Positions 1 through 7,962 of a DNA stretch of 36,159 bases are shown here, piece by piece (within the stretch, counting starts at the first letter, position 1; each line of letters begins with the position of its first letter). The DNA is from Methanosaeta sp. PtaB.Bin018. GTDB lineage: Archaea; Halobacteriota; Methanosarcinia; Methanotrichales; Methanotrichaceae. A program made the translations under genes and the position numbers. The notes below the pieces were generated by a model. It did not search any database, was not told the origin of the DNA, and saw only the letters and a list, made by a program, of their open reading frames with translations. The stretch is from the NCBI GenBank assembly GCA_002067755.1, contig MVQH01000078.1:1-36159 (forward strand), read 5' to 3'.

Positions 1-1
1 T

Positions 2-439
2 GAGGTGATATTGCCACGCCTGAAGACAGACTTTTACCAGCTTTCCCAGGCCATTTGGGACAGGGAACTTGAGGCAGTCGAGCTGGAGTGGTCGCAGGAA
101 TTCTGTCTGGGAATTTGTGCGATCTCGGGAAGGGCCATCAAGCCACTCTCGTCAGGAGGCGAGGAGCGGCCAGGCTATCCAGGAGAGCATTACACCAACA
201 TGCCAATCAGCGGCCTGGAGAAGATCGACCCAGATGTGCTGGTCTACCACAATGGCACCGCCTTTGGAGCAGACGCCACTGGCAAACACAGGCTTTTCAC
301 AACCGGTGGCCGAGTGCTGACGCTGGTGGCCCGGGGAGATACCCTTGGCGAGGCCAGGAGCAAGGCATATGAGAACATCAAGAGGATACATTTCAATGGA
401 ATGCGCTACAGAAGGGACATCGGCCTCGGTTATGTTTAA
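2..439 (+). CDS. purD: Phosphoribosylamine-glycine ligase, C-terminal part (cut by window edge)
   Basis: This is the last ~145 residues of PurD (GAR synthetase), the ATP-grasp enzyme that joins glycine to phosphoribosylamine in the second step of purine synthesis. The frame is open to the left edge, so the gene starts outside the window; the internal GTG at 5 is not a true start. Visible family signatures are EVILPRLKTDFY, GYPGEHY, a GGRVLTLVARGDTLGEAR stretch and the terminal IHFNGMRYRRDIG, which match the PurD C-terminal domain. A short insert (about residues 44-53, GRAIKPLSSGGEERP) precedes GYPGEHY compared with the bacterial enzyme. kae1 follows 40 bp downstream on the same strand. The identification is firm. 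Confidence 0.93.
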   Translation, partial: EVILPRLKTDFYQLSQAIWDRELEAVELEWSQEFCLGICAISGRAIKPLSSGGEERPGYPGEHYTNMPISGLEKIDPDVLVYHNGTAFGADATGKHRLFTTGGRVLTLVARGDTLGEARSKAYENIKRIHFNGMRYRRDIGLGYV

Positions 440-479
440 GATCCATCCAGCATCAGCATAAATAGGGGCTAAAATTCCG

Positions 480-1460
480 ATGATAGTATTTGGTTTGGAA
501 GGGACCGCCTGGAACCTGAGCGCAGCCCTGGTGGACGAAAATGGCGTGATTTGCGAGAAGAGCGCAACTTATGTTCCTGCCAGGGGCGGCATCCATCCAC
601 GTGAGGCTTCACAGCATCATGCAGACCACATGGCAGAAGTGGTGGGCGGTGTACTGGCTGAAGCTCGCGAGCAGAGCCTGAAGATAGACGCCATCGCCTT
701 CTCTCAGGGTCCTGGCCTGGGACCGTGCCTTCGCACCGTCGCCACTGCTGCACGCGTGCTATCGCTGCGCTTTGGAGTCCCGCTGGTAGGCGTCAACCAC
801 TGCGTGGCCCACATAGAGGTTGGAAAGTGGCAGTCGGGCGCGAAGGACCCTGCCATCATCTATGTCAGTGGAGCCAACTCTCAGGTCCTTGCCCTGCGCC
901 GTGGCCGGTATAGGATATTTGGAGAGACCCTGGACATCAGCATCGGAAATGCAATCGACAAATTCGCGCGCTCTGTGGGGCTGCCACACCCTGGCGGTCC
1001 CAAGGTCGAGGCGCTGGCGAGAGATGCCAAGCATTACATCCCGCTGCCCTATACGGTAAAGGGCATGGACCTCTCCTTCTCAGGACTGTCCACGGCTGCG
1101 ACCGAGGCTGCCAAAAGACACGACCTGGCCGATGTCTGCTATAGCCTGCAGGAGACTGCCTTTGCAATGCTTGTGGAGGTGACGGAGCGCGCCATGGCCC
1201 ATGCAGAGAAGAAGGAGGCGATGCTTGTCGGGGGCGTGGGAGCAAACAAGAGATTGGGCGAGATGCTGAACACCATGTGCCTGGAGAGGGGAGCTAGGTT
1301 CTTCCTTCCGCCAAAGAAGTTCATGGGCGACAACGGCTCTATGATCGCGTACACTGGATTGATCATGCTTAAAAGCGGCTCCACGACCCCACTGGAGGAG
1401 TCCAAGGTTCGCCCCGGTTACAGGACGGACGACGTGGCGGTGACGTGGGCCTCGAGCTGA
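480..1460 (+). CDS. kae1: tRNA N6-adenosine threonylcarbamoyltransferase (Kae1/TsaD/OSGEP)
   Basis: Kae1 is the catalytic subunit of the KEOPS complex and transfers threonylcarbamoyl from TC-AMP to A37 of ANN-decoding tRNAs in the cytoplasm. The 326-residue product has the ASKHA nucleotide-binding fold. The metal-binding HxxxH pair is H107 and H111 (GVNHCVAHIEVG), with the third ligand in GDNGSMIAYTG near residue 286; the VSGANSQV and LSFSGLSTAA loops are also present. The length matches Kae1 alone. Many methanogens fuse Kae1 to the kinase Bud32, but no Bud32 domain follows here, so that partner must be encoded elsewhere. The gene converges tail to tail with the secreted-protein cluster, leaving three bases between stop codons. 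Confidence 0.95.
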   Translation: MIVFGLEGTAWNLSAALVDENGVICEKSATYVPARGGIHPREASQHHADHMAEVVGGVLAEAREQSLKIDAIAFSQGPGLGPCLRTVATAARVLSLRFGVPLVGVNHCVAHIEVGKWQSGAKDPAIIYVSGANSQVLALRRGRYRIFGETLDISIGNAIDKFARSVGLPHPGGPKVEALARDAKHYIPLPYTVKGMDLSFSGLSTAATEAAKRHDLADVCYSLQETAFAMLVEVTERAMAHAEKKEAMLVGGVGANKRLGEMLNTMCLERGARFFLPPKKFMGDNGSMIAYTGLIMLKSGSTTPLEESKVRPGYRTDDVAVTWASS

Positions 1461-1463
1461 ATT

Positions 1464-1925
1464 TCAAACTGAATGATAGCTTAGACTGACCGTCGGGTCG
1501 GTCAGGTCGAACCCCTGAACATCCAGCACCAAAGTTCCGTTGTATGTGGAGGAGAGGAACTCTAGACCTGGGGTGCAATTGATCTGGCTGAACTCATAAT
1601 TGCCAGGAATGTAGAAGACTGCATGATACTCATCATAATGGCCGTTTGCAGGAAAGTTCAGCACCCAACCTTGAGCATCGTCTTTTAGGAGAGACTCGCA
1701 AACAGCATAAAGCTGCCCGTTCTCTTCGTAGATGCGCTCAGAGGAGGTGTTCATAAATGGCAGTCCGGACACGTCATCGACATTGCCAACTATTAGCGTC
1801 TTTTTGTTGCTTGTATCATCTACGTATACGTTTAAAAATAGCTGCTTGCCCTCGCTAACGCCAGCGGAGGAGATCATGAGCAGCAGTGCAATGAGCAAGC
1901 CTGCAGGCCTGACGGTGATCGGCAT
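1464..1925 (-). CDS. Secreted paralogue of the sensor domain of the downstream membrane regulator
   Basis: The 153-residue product begins with a clear signal peptide (about residues 1-26, hydrophobic core GLLIALLLMISSAG). The mature part aligns along its whole length with the extracellular domain of the regulator at 3492-4607. Shared blocks are LFLNVYVDD/LILNVYLDN, QLYAVCESL/QLYALTDSL, a FxxDFR/YDEYHAVFYIP-like strand and LDVQGFDLTDP/LADVQGYEVHDP. It has no transmembrane anchor and no DNA-binding domain, so it should be a free exported version of the sensor. Two or three N-x-S/T sequons are present. It is the last gene of the leftward cluster of exported proteins. I do not recognise a named family and infer only a shared ligand or interaction with the regulator. 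Confidence 0.75.
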   Translation of the reverse strand: MPITVRPAGLLIALLLMISSAGVSEGKQLFLNVYVDDTSNKKTLIVGNVDDVSGLPFMNTSSERIYEENGQLYAVCESLLKDDAQGWVLNFPANGHYDEYHAVFYIPGNYEFSQINCTPGLEFLSSTYNGTLVLDVQGFDLTDPTVSLSYHSV

Positions 1926-1961
1926 TTGCGCCTCGATTGAGGTTGGAGTCGTGGCGTAAGC

Positions 1962-2597
1962 CTAGTGGCTCCGATCTCCAGCATTATTCTTCTCGTATCT
2001 GTGCATTGGGGGGTGCATATCCAGCAAAACAGCGTATCTCTCCGCCCTCTCTGTGCGATTCAGCTCTAGCTGGCCCCTGCCAACTATGCCGCCATCTGAG
2101 GATGAGATGACAAGTGTGATGCGGCCTGCGTTGACAGGCTCCTCGCTTACAAGTTCCGGGCTCGAGGCAAGCACATCAGCCCAGAGAGTAGTTGAGTTGT
2201 TGCCTGAGGGTGATATTGATATGTTGACGAGCGGATAGATGCTCCTGTCCAGCATCAAACTCCCTCGATAGGTAGTATTATAGGTAGTATTACATCTTTT
2301 TGTTCTGATGTCATCTCTTATCTCGTCCAGGCTCTTGTTTGAGGCCATTAGGTTTCTGACCTGCATAGGTTCGAGAGGACATAGGGCCTCCACATTAAGC
2401 CTCATGATATGAGACTCATTGCCCAATAGAGCAAATCCGTGACCACTCTCGAGTACCTCAATTGGCACACCCATGGGATGGCCGACCATTTGCTGGCCCA
2501 TCATTTGATCGGGCTGTGCAAGGCACATGCCAAAAAGGCATACGACAAATAAACCCGCCAGCCACATGCATGAGAGCCTTCTACAAACATCCATCAT
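1962..2597 (-). CDS. Exported protein of unknown function, rich in N-glycosylation sequons
   Basis: I chose the ATG at 2597 because it opens directly into a signal peptide (MMDVCRRLSC then a WLAGLFVVCLFGMCLAQ core); the longer open frame reaching 2840 adds an implausible hydrophilic lead. The mature protein of about 185 residues has a Met/Gln-rich start (QPDQMMGQQMVGHPMG). Next comes a segment resembling the heptad unit of the neighbouring sequon-repeat protein (MQVRNLMASNKSLDEIRDDI), then an NTTYNTTY tandem and a beta-rich tail with several N-x-S/T sites. No family is recognised. It lies between the sensor paralogue and the sequon-repeat protein on the same strand. Confidence 0.65.
   Translation of the reverse strand: MMDVCRRLSCMWLAGLFVVCLFGMCLAQPDQMMGQQMVGHPMGVPIEVLESGHGFALLGNESHIMRLNVEALCPLEPMQVRNLMASNKSLDEIRDDIRTKRCNTTYNTTYRGSLMLDRSIYPLVNISISPSGNNSTTLWADVLASSPELVSEEPVNAGRITLVISSSDGGIVGRGQLELNRTERAERYAVLLDMHPPMHRYEKNNAGDRSH
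2269..2292. repeat. 12-bp perfect tandem duplication inside a coding region
   Basis: The unit taggtagtatta occurs twice in a row. Read on the minus strand it encodes the doubled N-T-T-Y in the exported protein at 1962-2597, so it keeps the frame and doubles a glycosylation sequon. Confidence 0.8.
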
Positions 2598-2833
2598 TTT
2601 GAGCCCCGTCATCAAATGAATTCCCAAACTTAAAAGATTAATCGCCCAATAAGATAAGTGCTCTATTTGATGATGAATCCCAAAAAAACACCCATGACCC
2701 AAGGTCACCCATGTGGATGAAAATGGACCTTTGCGAGAACCATTTTCATACCAAGAGGATGAGTTAGGTCCTGCTATATCTCGAAGCAGACTTGACCTAC
2801 TCACCCATCTTCTGGTTAGGAGGGGATAAATCA

Positions 2834-3322
2834 TCACCAACGATCGGGTCTCAGGAGGTTGGGCCCACCATCGCGTTCACATCCAATAAACCTGGCCATT
2901 TCACGCAGTTGCAGCCTCTCTTTTTTCAGCTCGCCCAAGGTCATATTCTCTCTCGCTTGTATCCTCTTTTGCATCATGTCATCGATCTGAGCCTGTGTCA
3001 TATTGTTCAGTTCGTCCATCTTCTCTCTCTTCAGCTCCTTGATCTGAGCCAAAGTCATATTGTTAAGATCTTCCGCAGCCAGACCATCCATCATCAGCAG
3101 GAGCATCGGAGGCTCGCATCCCATCATGCAGCCTTCATGCCTCATATTTCGTAGCTCTCCCAGGGTCATGTTCTCCATCTCTTCCTGGGTCAGATTATTC
3201 ATCGAGAGCACCATACCATTATGCATTGCCCTGTGCGCGCCTCCATCGACAGGCCTCGATAATGCTGGTGCCGCGAGAAGGCAGACCATGACCAATGCAA
3301 TTGCAGCGTTCTTCTGTTTCAT
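2834..3322 (-). CDS. Exported protein with N-x-T sequons at 19-residue spacing
   Basis: The 162-residue product starts with a signal peptide (MKQKNAAIALVMVCLLAAPA, cleavage near ALS). The mature part is predicted to be helical, highly charged and methionine-rich. Asparagines in N-[ML]-T sequons fall at residues 43, 51, 88, 107 and 126; the last three are exactly 19 apart. Each begins a unit of the form NMT-x-[AG]-[QE]-[IL], as in NMTLAQIKELK, NMTQAQIDDMM and NMTLGELKKER. A central segment HEGCMMGCEPPM holds two cysteines. The pattern suggests a glycosylated coiled-coil or helical surface protein, but I recognise no named family. It shares strand and export signal with both neighbours in the cluster. 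Confidence 0.7.
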   Translation of the reverse strand: MKQKNAAIALVMVCLLAAPALSRPVDGGAHRAMHNGMVLSMNNLTQEEMENMTLGELRNMRHEGCMMGCEPPMLLLMMDGLAAEDLNNMTLAQIKELKREKMDELNNMTQAQIDDMMQKRIQARENMTLGELKKERLQLREMARFIGCERDGGPNLLRPDRW

Positions 3323-3491
3323 CTAAGATCGTACCTCACACTTGACTTGAATTTCAGCTCACTCCCTACCCGCTTACGGACGGCCCTACATATTTTGCCG
3401 CCCTGTGAACATGCCTGTGGTGCGAACGATACAAAAGGCTAGAGCAGAACGAACGATCTGGTATGCTAGCTTGGTCAATTTAAAAAAAGGT

Positions 3492-4607
3492 TCAAGAACG
3501 TTCTTTTCCAGACAAAAACCAATCAGAAAGTTCAATTATATTGGTCCTGCCATATTCCTTCTTGGTTACGAGCTTTCTCCTCTCAAGAGAGATCAAAATG
3601 CCAGTGAGGGACGATTTTGGTGTGCCAGTCTCATATCTGATCTCCGCTTGGGTCATTCTGCCACCATGATCGATCAGAGTCTTCAGCACTGCGCGCTCCC
3701 TTGCAGTTAGAGTCTGCATAACTGCTTCCATCTCGCTGCTGACCACAATCTCCCTCTTCACAGCCTCTCCATGAGTCCCTGCTGCCTCATGGGCTGAGGG
3801 CTCTGGTTTCAATTGCATATCCTCAGGGGGCTGATCCGAGGGGAGATATGGTTCCTGCTCCTGTGCAAAGTAGACTCCGTCATCGACCTGATCTGTTTCA
3901 ACAACCCCGTTTCCTTCCTCTGGAGGCGATGACGCTGCTGTTATGGCGTCTGCTACTTCAATAGCACTTTTACGAGACGCACTCTCGCGATGGGCCATGA
4001 AGACGATGAGAGCTGCACCCGCAAATAGGAGCGATGCGGCTGCTAAAATTAAAGCTAAATTGAGATAGTTACCTACGAACCCAGGTGGTGGTGGAAGCGG
4101 CATTGAGCCTTGATTTGTGAGGGGGTGCTGATATTCTACGGTGATGTTCGGGTCGTGTACCTCATACCCCTGCACATCAGCCAGCAGAGATTCGTTGGAC
4201 GCAGAGAGCAGATAGCTCAAGCCATTCGATGCATTTATCTTTCCAAGCCGCATGTCGCTCGGGAGGATGAAGGTGGTGCGAAAGTCTCCAAAAAAACCAC
4301 GGGCATCGAACCTCAATGTCCAGAGGTCTCCCTCCTTAGTGGTTAAACTATCGGTGAGGGCGTAGAGCTGGTTTGTCTCATTTTCGTAACGATATTGGGA
4401 GGAGTTTAGAAAAGACAGGCTGCTGATGTTCTCAGCATAGCCAGTTATCAGGGCCTTGCCAGCATTGTCCAGGTAGACATTCAATATTAGCCTTTGCCCA
4501 AATGCTGTGTCCTGCTCCTGGGCAGAGGCAGATGCGACTGCAAGTGCAAAAACCAATGAGACCAAGATTTGCCAATGCAGCATCCTTCTCGTGTGAGTCC
4601 ACCCCAT
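3492..4607 (-). CDS. Membrane-anchored winged-helix transcriptional regulator with extracellular sensor domain
   Basis: The order of parts, numbered from the chosen ATG, is as follows. A signal or N-terminal hydrophobic segment covers about 8-30. An outside domain of ~140 residues has several N-x-S/T sequons. A PLPPPPGF hinge precedes one transmembrane helix at about 180-204. An acidic linker leads to a C-terminal winged helix at about 295-371 (LTARERAVLKTLIDHGGRMTQAEI, then TPKSSLTGILISLERRKLVTK). This is a one-component signal transducer: a surface event would alter DNA binding directly, without a kinase. Such regulators recur in Methanosarcinales. The GTG at 4619 is an alternative start. 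Gene order suggests it controls the linked exported proteins; that is inference. Confidence 0.82.
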   Translation of the reverse strand: MGWTHTRRMLHWQILVSLVFALAVASASAQEQDTAFGQRLILNVYLDNAGKALITGYAENISSLSFLNSSQYRYENETNQLYALTDSLTTKEGDLWTLRFDARGFFGDFRTTFILPSDMRLGKINASNGLSYLLSASNESLLADVQGYEVHDPNITVEYQHPLTNQGSMPLPPPPGFVGNYLNLALILAAASLLFAGAALIVFMAHRESASRKSAIEVADAITAASSPPEEGNGVVETDQVDDGVYFAQEQEPYLPSDQPPEDMQLKPEPSAHEAAGTHGEAVKREIVVSSEMEAVMQTLTARERAVLKTLIDHGGRMTQAEIRYETGTPKSSLTGILISLERRKLVTKKEYGRTNIIELSDWFLSGKERS

Positions 4608-4665
4608 ACTTAATAGCACGTCTTAATGACTTAATCTATTTAAACAACACTCAAAATTACCATTG

Positions 4666-6300
4666 CTACCAGGCCCGACTGGCGATGGGCATCCTCCAGC
4701 CACTCCCAAAGGCACGATCTGTTACCTTTAATCCCGGAGCTGCTTGTTTTCTCTTGAACTCTGAATTTCTGACAAGGCTCAGCACGCGGCTCACAGTCTG
4801 TTGGTCGAATCCCAGCTGCACGATCTCCTTCATGGATCGATGATGCTCGATATAATTCTCAAGAATCGCATCCAGCACATCATAGGGAGGCAAGCTGTCC
4901 TGGTCTGTCTGGCATGGGCGAAGTTCCGCCGAAGGGGCCTTGACCATGACCGCTGTGGGGATGACATCCCGCCCGCGCGAGGCATTCAACCATTTTGCCA
5001 AGCGGTACACAATGGTCTTGGGAACATCGGAGATCACAGCAAGTCCGCCTGACATGTCGCCGTAAATTGTGCAGTACCCCACAGCCAGCTCGGATTTGTT
5101 TCCAGTGGTCAGAAGGATGGAGCCGTACTTATTGGACAGAGCCATAAGCAGGTTGCCACGAATGCGCGCCTGGATGTTCTCCTCAGTTACATCCTTCTCC
5201 CTGCCCCTAAAGGCTTCCTTGAGGCCGAGATCAAAAGACTTCATGATCTCTGTGATGGAGATCAAGATCGTCTTTATGCCGAGGTTTTGCGCCACGGCCT
5301 TTGCATCCTCAATGCTCCCCGGGCTTGAGTAGGGCGAGGGCATGAGCACCCCCAGGACGTTCTCCGGGCCCAGGGCATCGGCTGCCACTGCTGCCACAAT
5401 GGATGAGTCGATGCCCCCGGAGAGCCCCAGAAGCACACTAGAGAAACCGCACTTGTGGACGTAATCCCTGGTACCGAGTACCAGAGCGCGCCAAATCTCC
5501 GACTCAGGCCCAAAATCGTCTTTTGCTATTGTTCCTGTGAGGGAGGCCAGATCTGCGATAACCAGGTCCTCTTCAAATCCACGCCCACGGGCCACGAGAC
5601 GTCCTCTTCCATCGAAGAAGCTGCTTCTGCCATCGAAGACTAGGTCGTCGTTGCCGCCAACCTGATTGACGTACAGGAAGGGAACATCGTACTTGCGGGC
5701 CATGGCGCTCAGCATGGCCTCGCGATGCATCTGCTTTCCAACAGTGAATGGCGACGCAGATAAGTTGATGACAGCCCTGGCTCCCGCCTCGACCATCTCC
5801 TCGATGGGATCTGTATGGTAACGCCTGCGCCTCCACAGGTCGCGATCATTCCAGATGTCCTCGCAGATGGAGACGCCGAGCTTCATGCCCTTCAGCTCCA
5901 GAATTTGAGGCTTTTTCTCTGGTTCAAAGTAGCGGTCCTCGTCGAAGACATCATACGTGGGCAGCAGCGTCTTGTGAAAGGTCTTCTCGACCGCCCCTGC
6001 CCTGAGCAGCGCTGCTGAATTGAACAGAGGACGGCCTACCTCACTGGAATTGACCTCTGCCACGCCCACAAGAAGAGGAGGCGAGTCTGCGAGATCCTTG
6101 GCGAGCTTGTGCAAAATCTCCCAGCTACGCTGCACAAAATCCGCATTGAGGAGAAGGTCGCGAGGAGGATAACCCAAGAGCGCCAGCTCCGAGGTGACAG
6201 CCAAATCAGCTTTTGCCTGGCGGACAGCTCTGGCAATTCGATCTGCATTGCCTTCGAGATCCCCAACTGTGGGATTGAGCTGTAAGAGCGCTAATTTCAT
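4666..6300 (-). CDS. nadE: Glutamine-dependent NAD+ synthetase
   Basis: NadE converts nicotinic acid adenine dinucleotide to NAD+ using ATP and ammonia released from glutamine. The ATG at 6300 gives MKLALLQLNPTVGDLEGN, the normal start of the nitrilase-type glutaminase domain; the open frame continues to 6456 but that lead is not homologous. The glutaminase triad is visible as SELALLGYPPRD (Glu), HKTLLPTYDVF (Lys) and SICEDIWND (Cys). The synthetase domain begins near residue 275 with the PP-loop LGLSGGIDSSIVA and contains TTGNKSELAVGYCTIYGDMSGG. At 544 residues it is a normal length for the bacterial-type two-domain enzyme; many archaea have only the ammonia-dependent form. Confidence 0.95.
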   Translation of the reverse strand: MKLALLQLNPTVGDLEGNADRIARAVRQAKADLAVTSELALLGYPPRDLLLNADFVQRSWEILHKLAKDLADSPPLLVGVAEVNSSEVGRPLFNSAALLRAGAVEKTFHKTLLPTYDVFDEDRYFEPEKKPQILELKGMKLGVSICEDIWNDRDLWRRRRYHTDPIEEMVEAGARAVINLSASPFTVGKQMHREAMLSAMARKYDVPFLYVNQVGGNDDLVFDGRSSFFDGRGRLVARGRGFEEDLVIADLASLTGTIAKDDFGPESEIWRALVLGTRDYVHKCGFSSVLLGLSGGIDSSIVAAVAADALGPENVLGVLMPSPYSSPGSIEDAKAVAQNLGIKTILISITEIMKSFDLGLKEAFRGREKDVTEENIQARIRGNLLMALSNKYGSILLTTGNKSELAVGYCTIYGDMSGGLAVISDVPKTIVYRLAKWLNASRGRDVIPTAVMVKAPSAELRPCQTDQDSLPPYDVLDAILENYIEHHRSMKEIVQLGFDQQTVSRVLSLVRNSEFKRKQAAPGLKVTDRAFGSGWRMPIASRAW

Positions 6301-6407
6301 CTTATTGCGAGGAGATTGGAATTTAAGCATTAAGCTCTTTCGTATGCCCGGCGCGATGATGATCTGGCCTGACTGATCTGTGATGAAGATATTGAGTTCT
6401 GAGCGCC

Positions 6408-7379
6408 TCAAAGATCCTTGCCAGGTGCAAGATCGCAGCCAGTGCAACGATAGCACCCAGTCAGGGCAAGATCGCCCCTGAGATCATTTCTATCGAGCGC
6501 CGATTTCAGATAACGAGCCAATCCCAGGAGGCGCTCAGCCGAAGGCCGTGCCATCTTTGCATCTCCCAACCTGAGGGGATGGGGATATACGGCCCGCAAA
6601 ACAGGCAGAATGCCACTCTCAGCTAGCTCGTCAATGCCCCTGCAAAGCGTTTTATTGGACTCGCCCAGCCCCACGAGGATATTGGTGAAGACCCTATTTT
6701 TGCCGAAGATGCCCACTGCCTCCTGCAAGGCATCCATGATCGCCTGGAAGCTGATCCCAGGACAGACCACCTCGAATAGGTCGCGATCCACTGTCTCAAG
6801 GTTGTACTTCACCTCATCGACTCCAGCCTCTTTGAGCAGCCGATTGACGCCAGGATAAGGGCTCACCGATACGCCCACAGGAACATGGAAACGCCTCAAG
6901 TGCCTGGCGATCTCAGCAATCCTCTCAGCCTCACTTTGTGGCGAGACCTCCACGCCGCTTGTCAGGGATATTGCCCGGAGATGGCCTGTCTTTTTCGCCC
7001 TATCCACCATCATCCGAACCACTTGCATGGACTTCACGCTCCCCTTTAACTTTGGCACTGCGCAGAACTTGCAGTCATAGATGCAACGCTCTGAGACTGT
7101 GATGTACGCCTGCTCTGGACAGTGCAAGAGCGGCTCGACAAGCTGTCCACTGGCAACCTCCCTGTTGTCCAAAAGGATGGCACAGCCTTCAGTCCTCTCC
7201 TCCAACCGCAGGCGCGAGCTTTCAACCACACTCAGCCGCACCATTCGCTCACCAGAACGAAAGAAAATCGACTGCCCGCCAGCGCCAGGTCCCGCTGTGG
7301 AGACCTGGTTGCATTCCACGTGAAGGGGAGACTGCACAGTTCCAAATGAGAGGAGGAGCGCTTTGGTCTCGAGGTCCAT
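6408..7379 (-). CDS. Radical SAM protein of unknown substrate
   Basis: The 323-residue protein carries the radical SAM cluster motif CxxxCxxC as CIYDCKFC near residue 98-105, preceded by a ~90-residue N-terminal region. A glycine-rich SAM-binding stretch (ISLTSGVEVS), VKYNLETVDRDLF and TNILVGLGESN follow, a layout resembling the biotin synthase/lipoate synthase-like branch. The C-terminus ends in GCYRCTGCDLAPG, a CxxCxxC cluster that could hold a second iron-sulfur centre or zinc. A GAGG ribosome-binding site lies upstream of the ATG at 7379. It precedes nadE by 107 bp. I cannot name the reaction. Confidence 0.8.
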   Translation of the reverse strand: MDLETKALLLSFGTVQSPLHVECNQVSTAGPGAGGQSIFFRSGERMVRLSVVESSRLRLEERTEGCAILLDNREVASGQLVEPLLHCPEQAYITVSERCIYDCKFCAVPKLKGSVKSMQVVRMMVDRAKKTGHLRAISLTSGVEVSPQSEAERIAEIARHLRRFHVPVGVSVSPYPGVNRLLKEAGVDEVKYNLETVDRDLFEVVCPGISFQAIMDALQEAVGIFGKNRVFTNILVGLGESNKTLCRGIDELAESGILPVLRAVYPHPLRLGDAKMARPSAERLLGLARYLKSALDRNDLRGDLALTGCYRCTGCDLAPGKDL

Positions 7380-7479
7380 ATCTGATGGTATTAGGCCTCC
7401 TCGGGTTTAAAGAGATTATGCCCAAGTGTTGATGCCAGGAAGGCCTCATTAACCCCTTCTGCTAAATAACCTAGATGCA

Positions 7480-7962
7480 ATGATCCTGCTCATCCTTCAT
7501 GACCGGCGCTCTCTTGCAAATGTCGCCAGCATTAAAGGAGCTATCGAAGAATGCTATGGGCACTATGGACTGATGGTTCAGGAGAGCGGCTACCTCTACG
7601 TTCCTCTGGAAGGGCAAAAGCTGAACGCAGCCTTGCTTTTGAAGTATCTTGGACGAGAGTTCAGTACAAAAAGAGTGCTCTGGTTAGTTGATCGTGAGCT
7701 GCTTTATCCAAAGATCGGCCCTGTTGTGGGCTGCACCTCAGATAAAGCTGCTCTTCTTTATGCTGGCATTGAGCCTGAGGTGCTCATCAAAGAGGCTTTG
7801 CACGAGGTCGGCCACCTCATGGGCTTGGATCACTGTCTTCAGGACTGCGTCATGCAGCTATCCAGAACAGAAAAAAATGCCTGGGAGAAGCCTTCCAGGC
7901 TTTGCCCGACCTGTACAACTCGCTTGAATCAGAGGGCCCAATTGAGATCAGGATCTCCCTAG
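7480..7962 (+). CDS. amzA: Archaemetzincin zinc metalloprotease
   Basis: The 160-residue product fits the compact archaeal archaemetzincins. The zinc site is HEVGHLMGLDHC, with the catalytic Glu and three histidine ligands; it is followed by CLQDCVM and a late CPTC pair, the cysteine pattern that forms the second, structural zinc site of the family. The Met-turn is the VMQLS segment. The spacing between the first two cysteines is three residues, one fewer than in the published consensus I remember. Natural substrates of archaeal AmzA are unknown. The 3' end overlaps the convergent NosD-like gene by four bases. Confidence 0.92.
   Translation: MILLILHDRRSLANVASIKGAIEECYGHYGLMVQESGYLYVPLEGQKLNAALLLKYLGREFSTKRVLWLVDRELLYPKIGPVVGCTSDKAALLYAGIEPEVLIKEALHEVGHLMGLDHCLQDCVMQLSRTEKNAWEKPSRLCPTCTTRLNQRAQLRSGSP

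Noticed and set aside
2598-2840. Upstream extension of the exported protein at 1962-2597
   Set aside because: The signal peptide begins at the internal ATG; the extension would place it ~80 residues inside the protein.
6301-6456. Upstream extension of nadE
   Set aside because: It overlaps the radical SAM gene end and is not similar to NadE, which begins at MKLALLQLNP.
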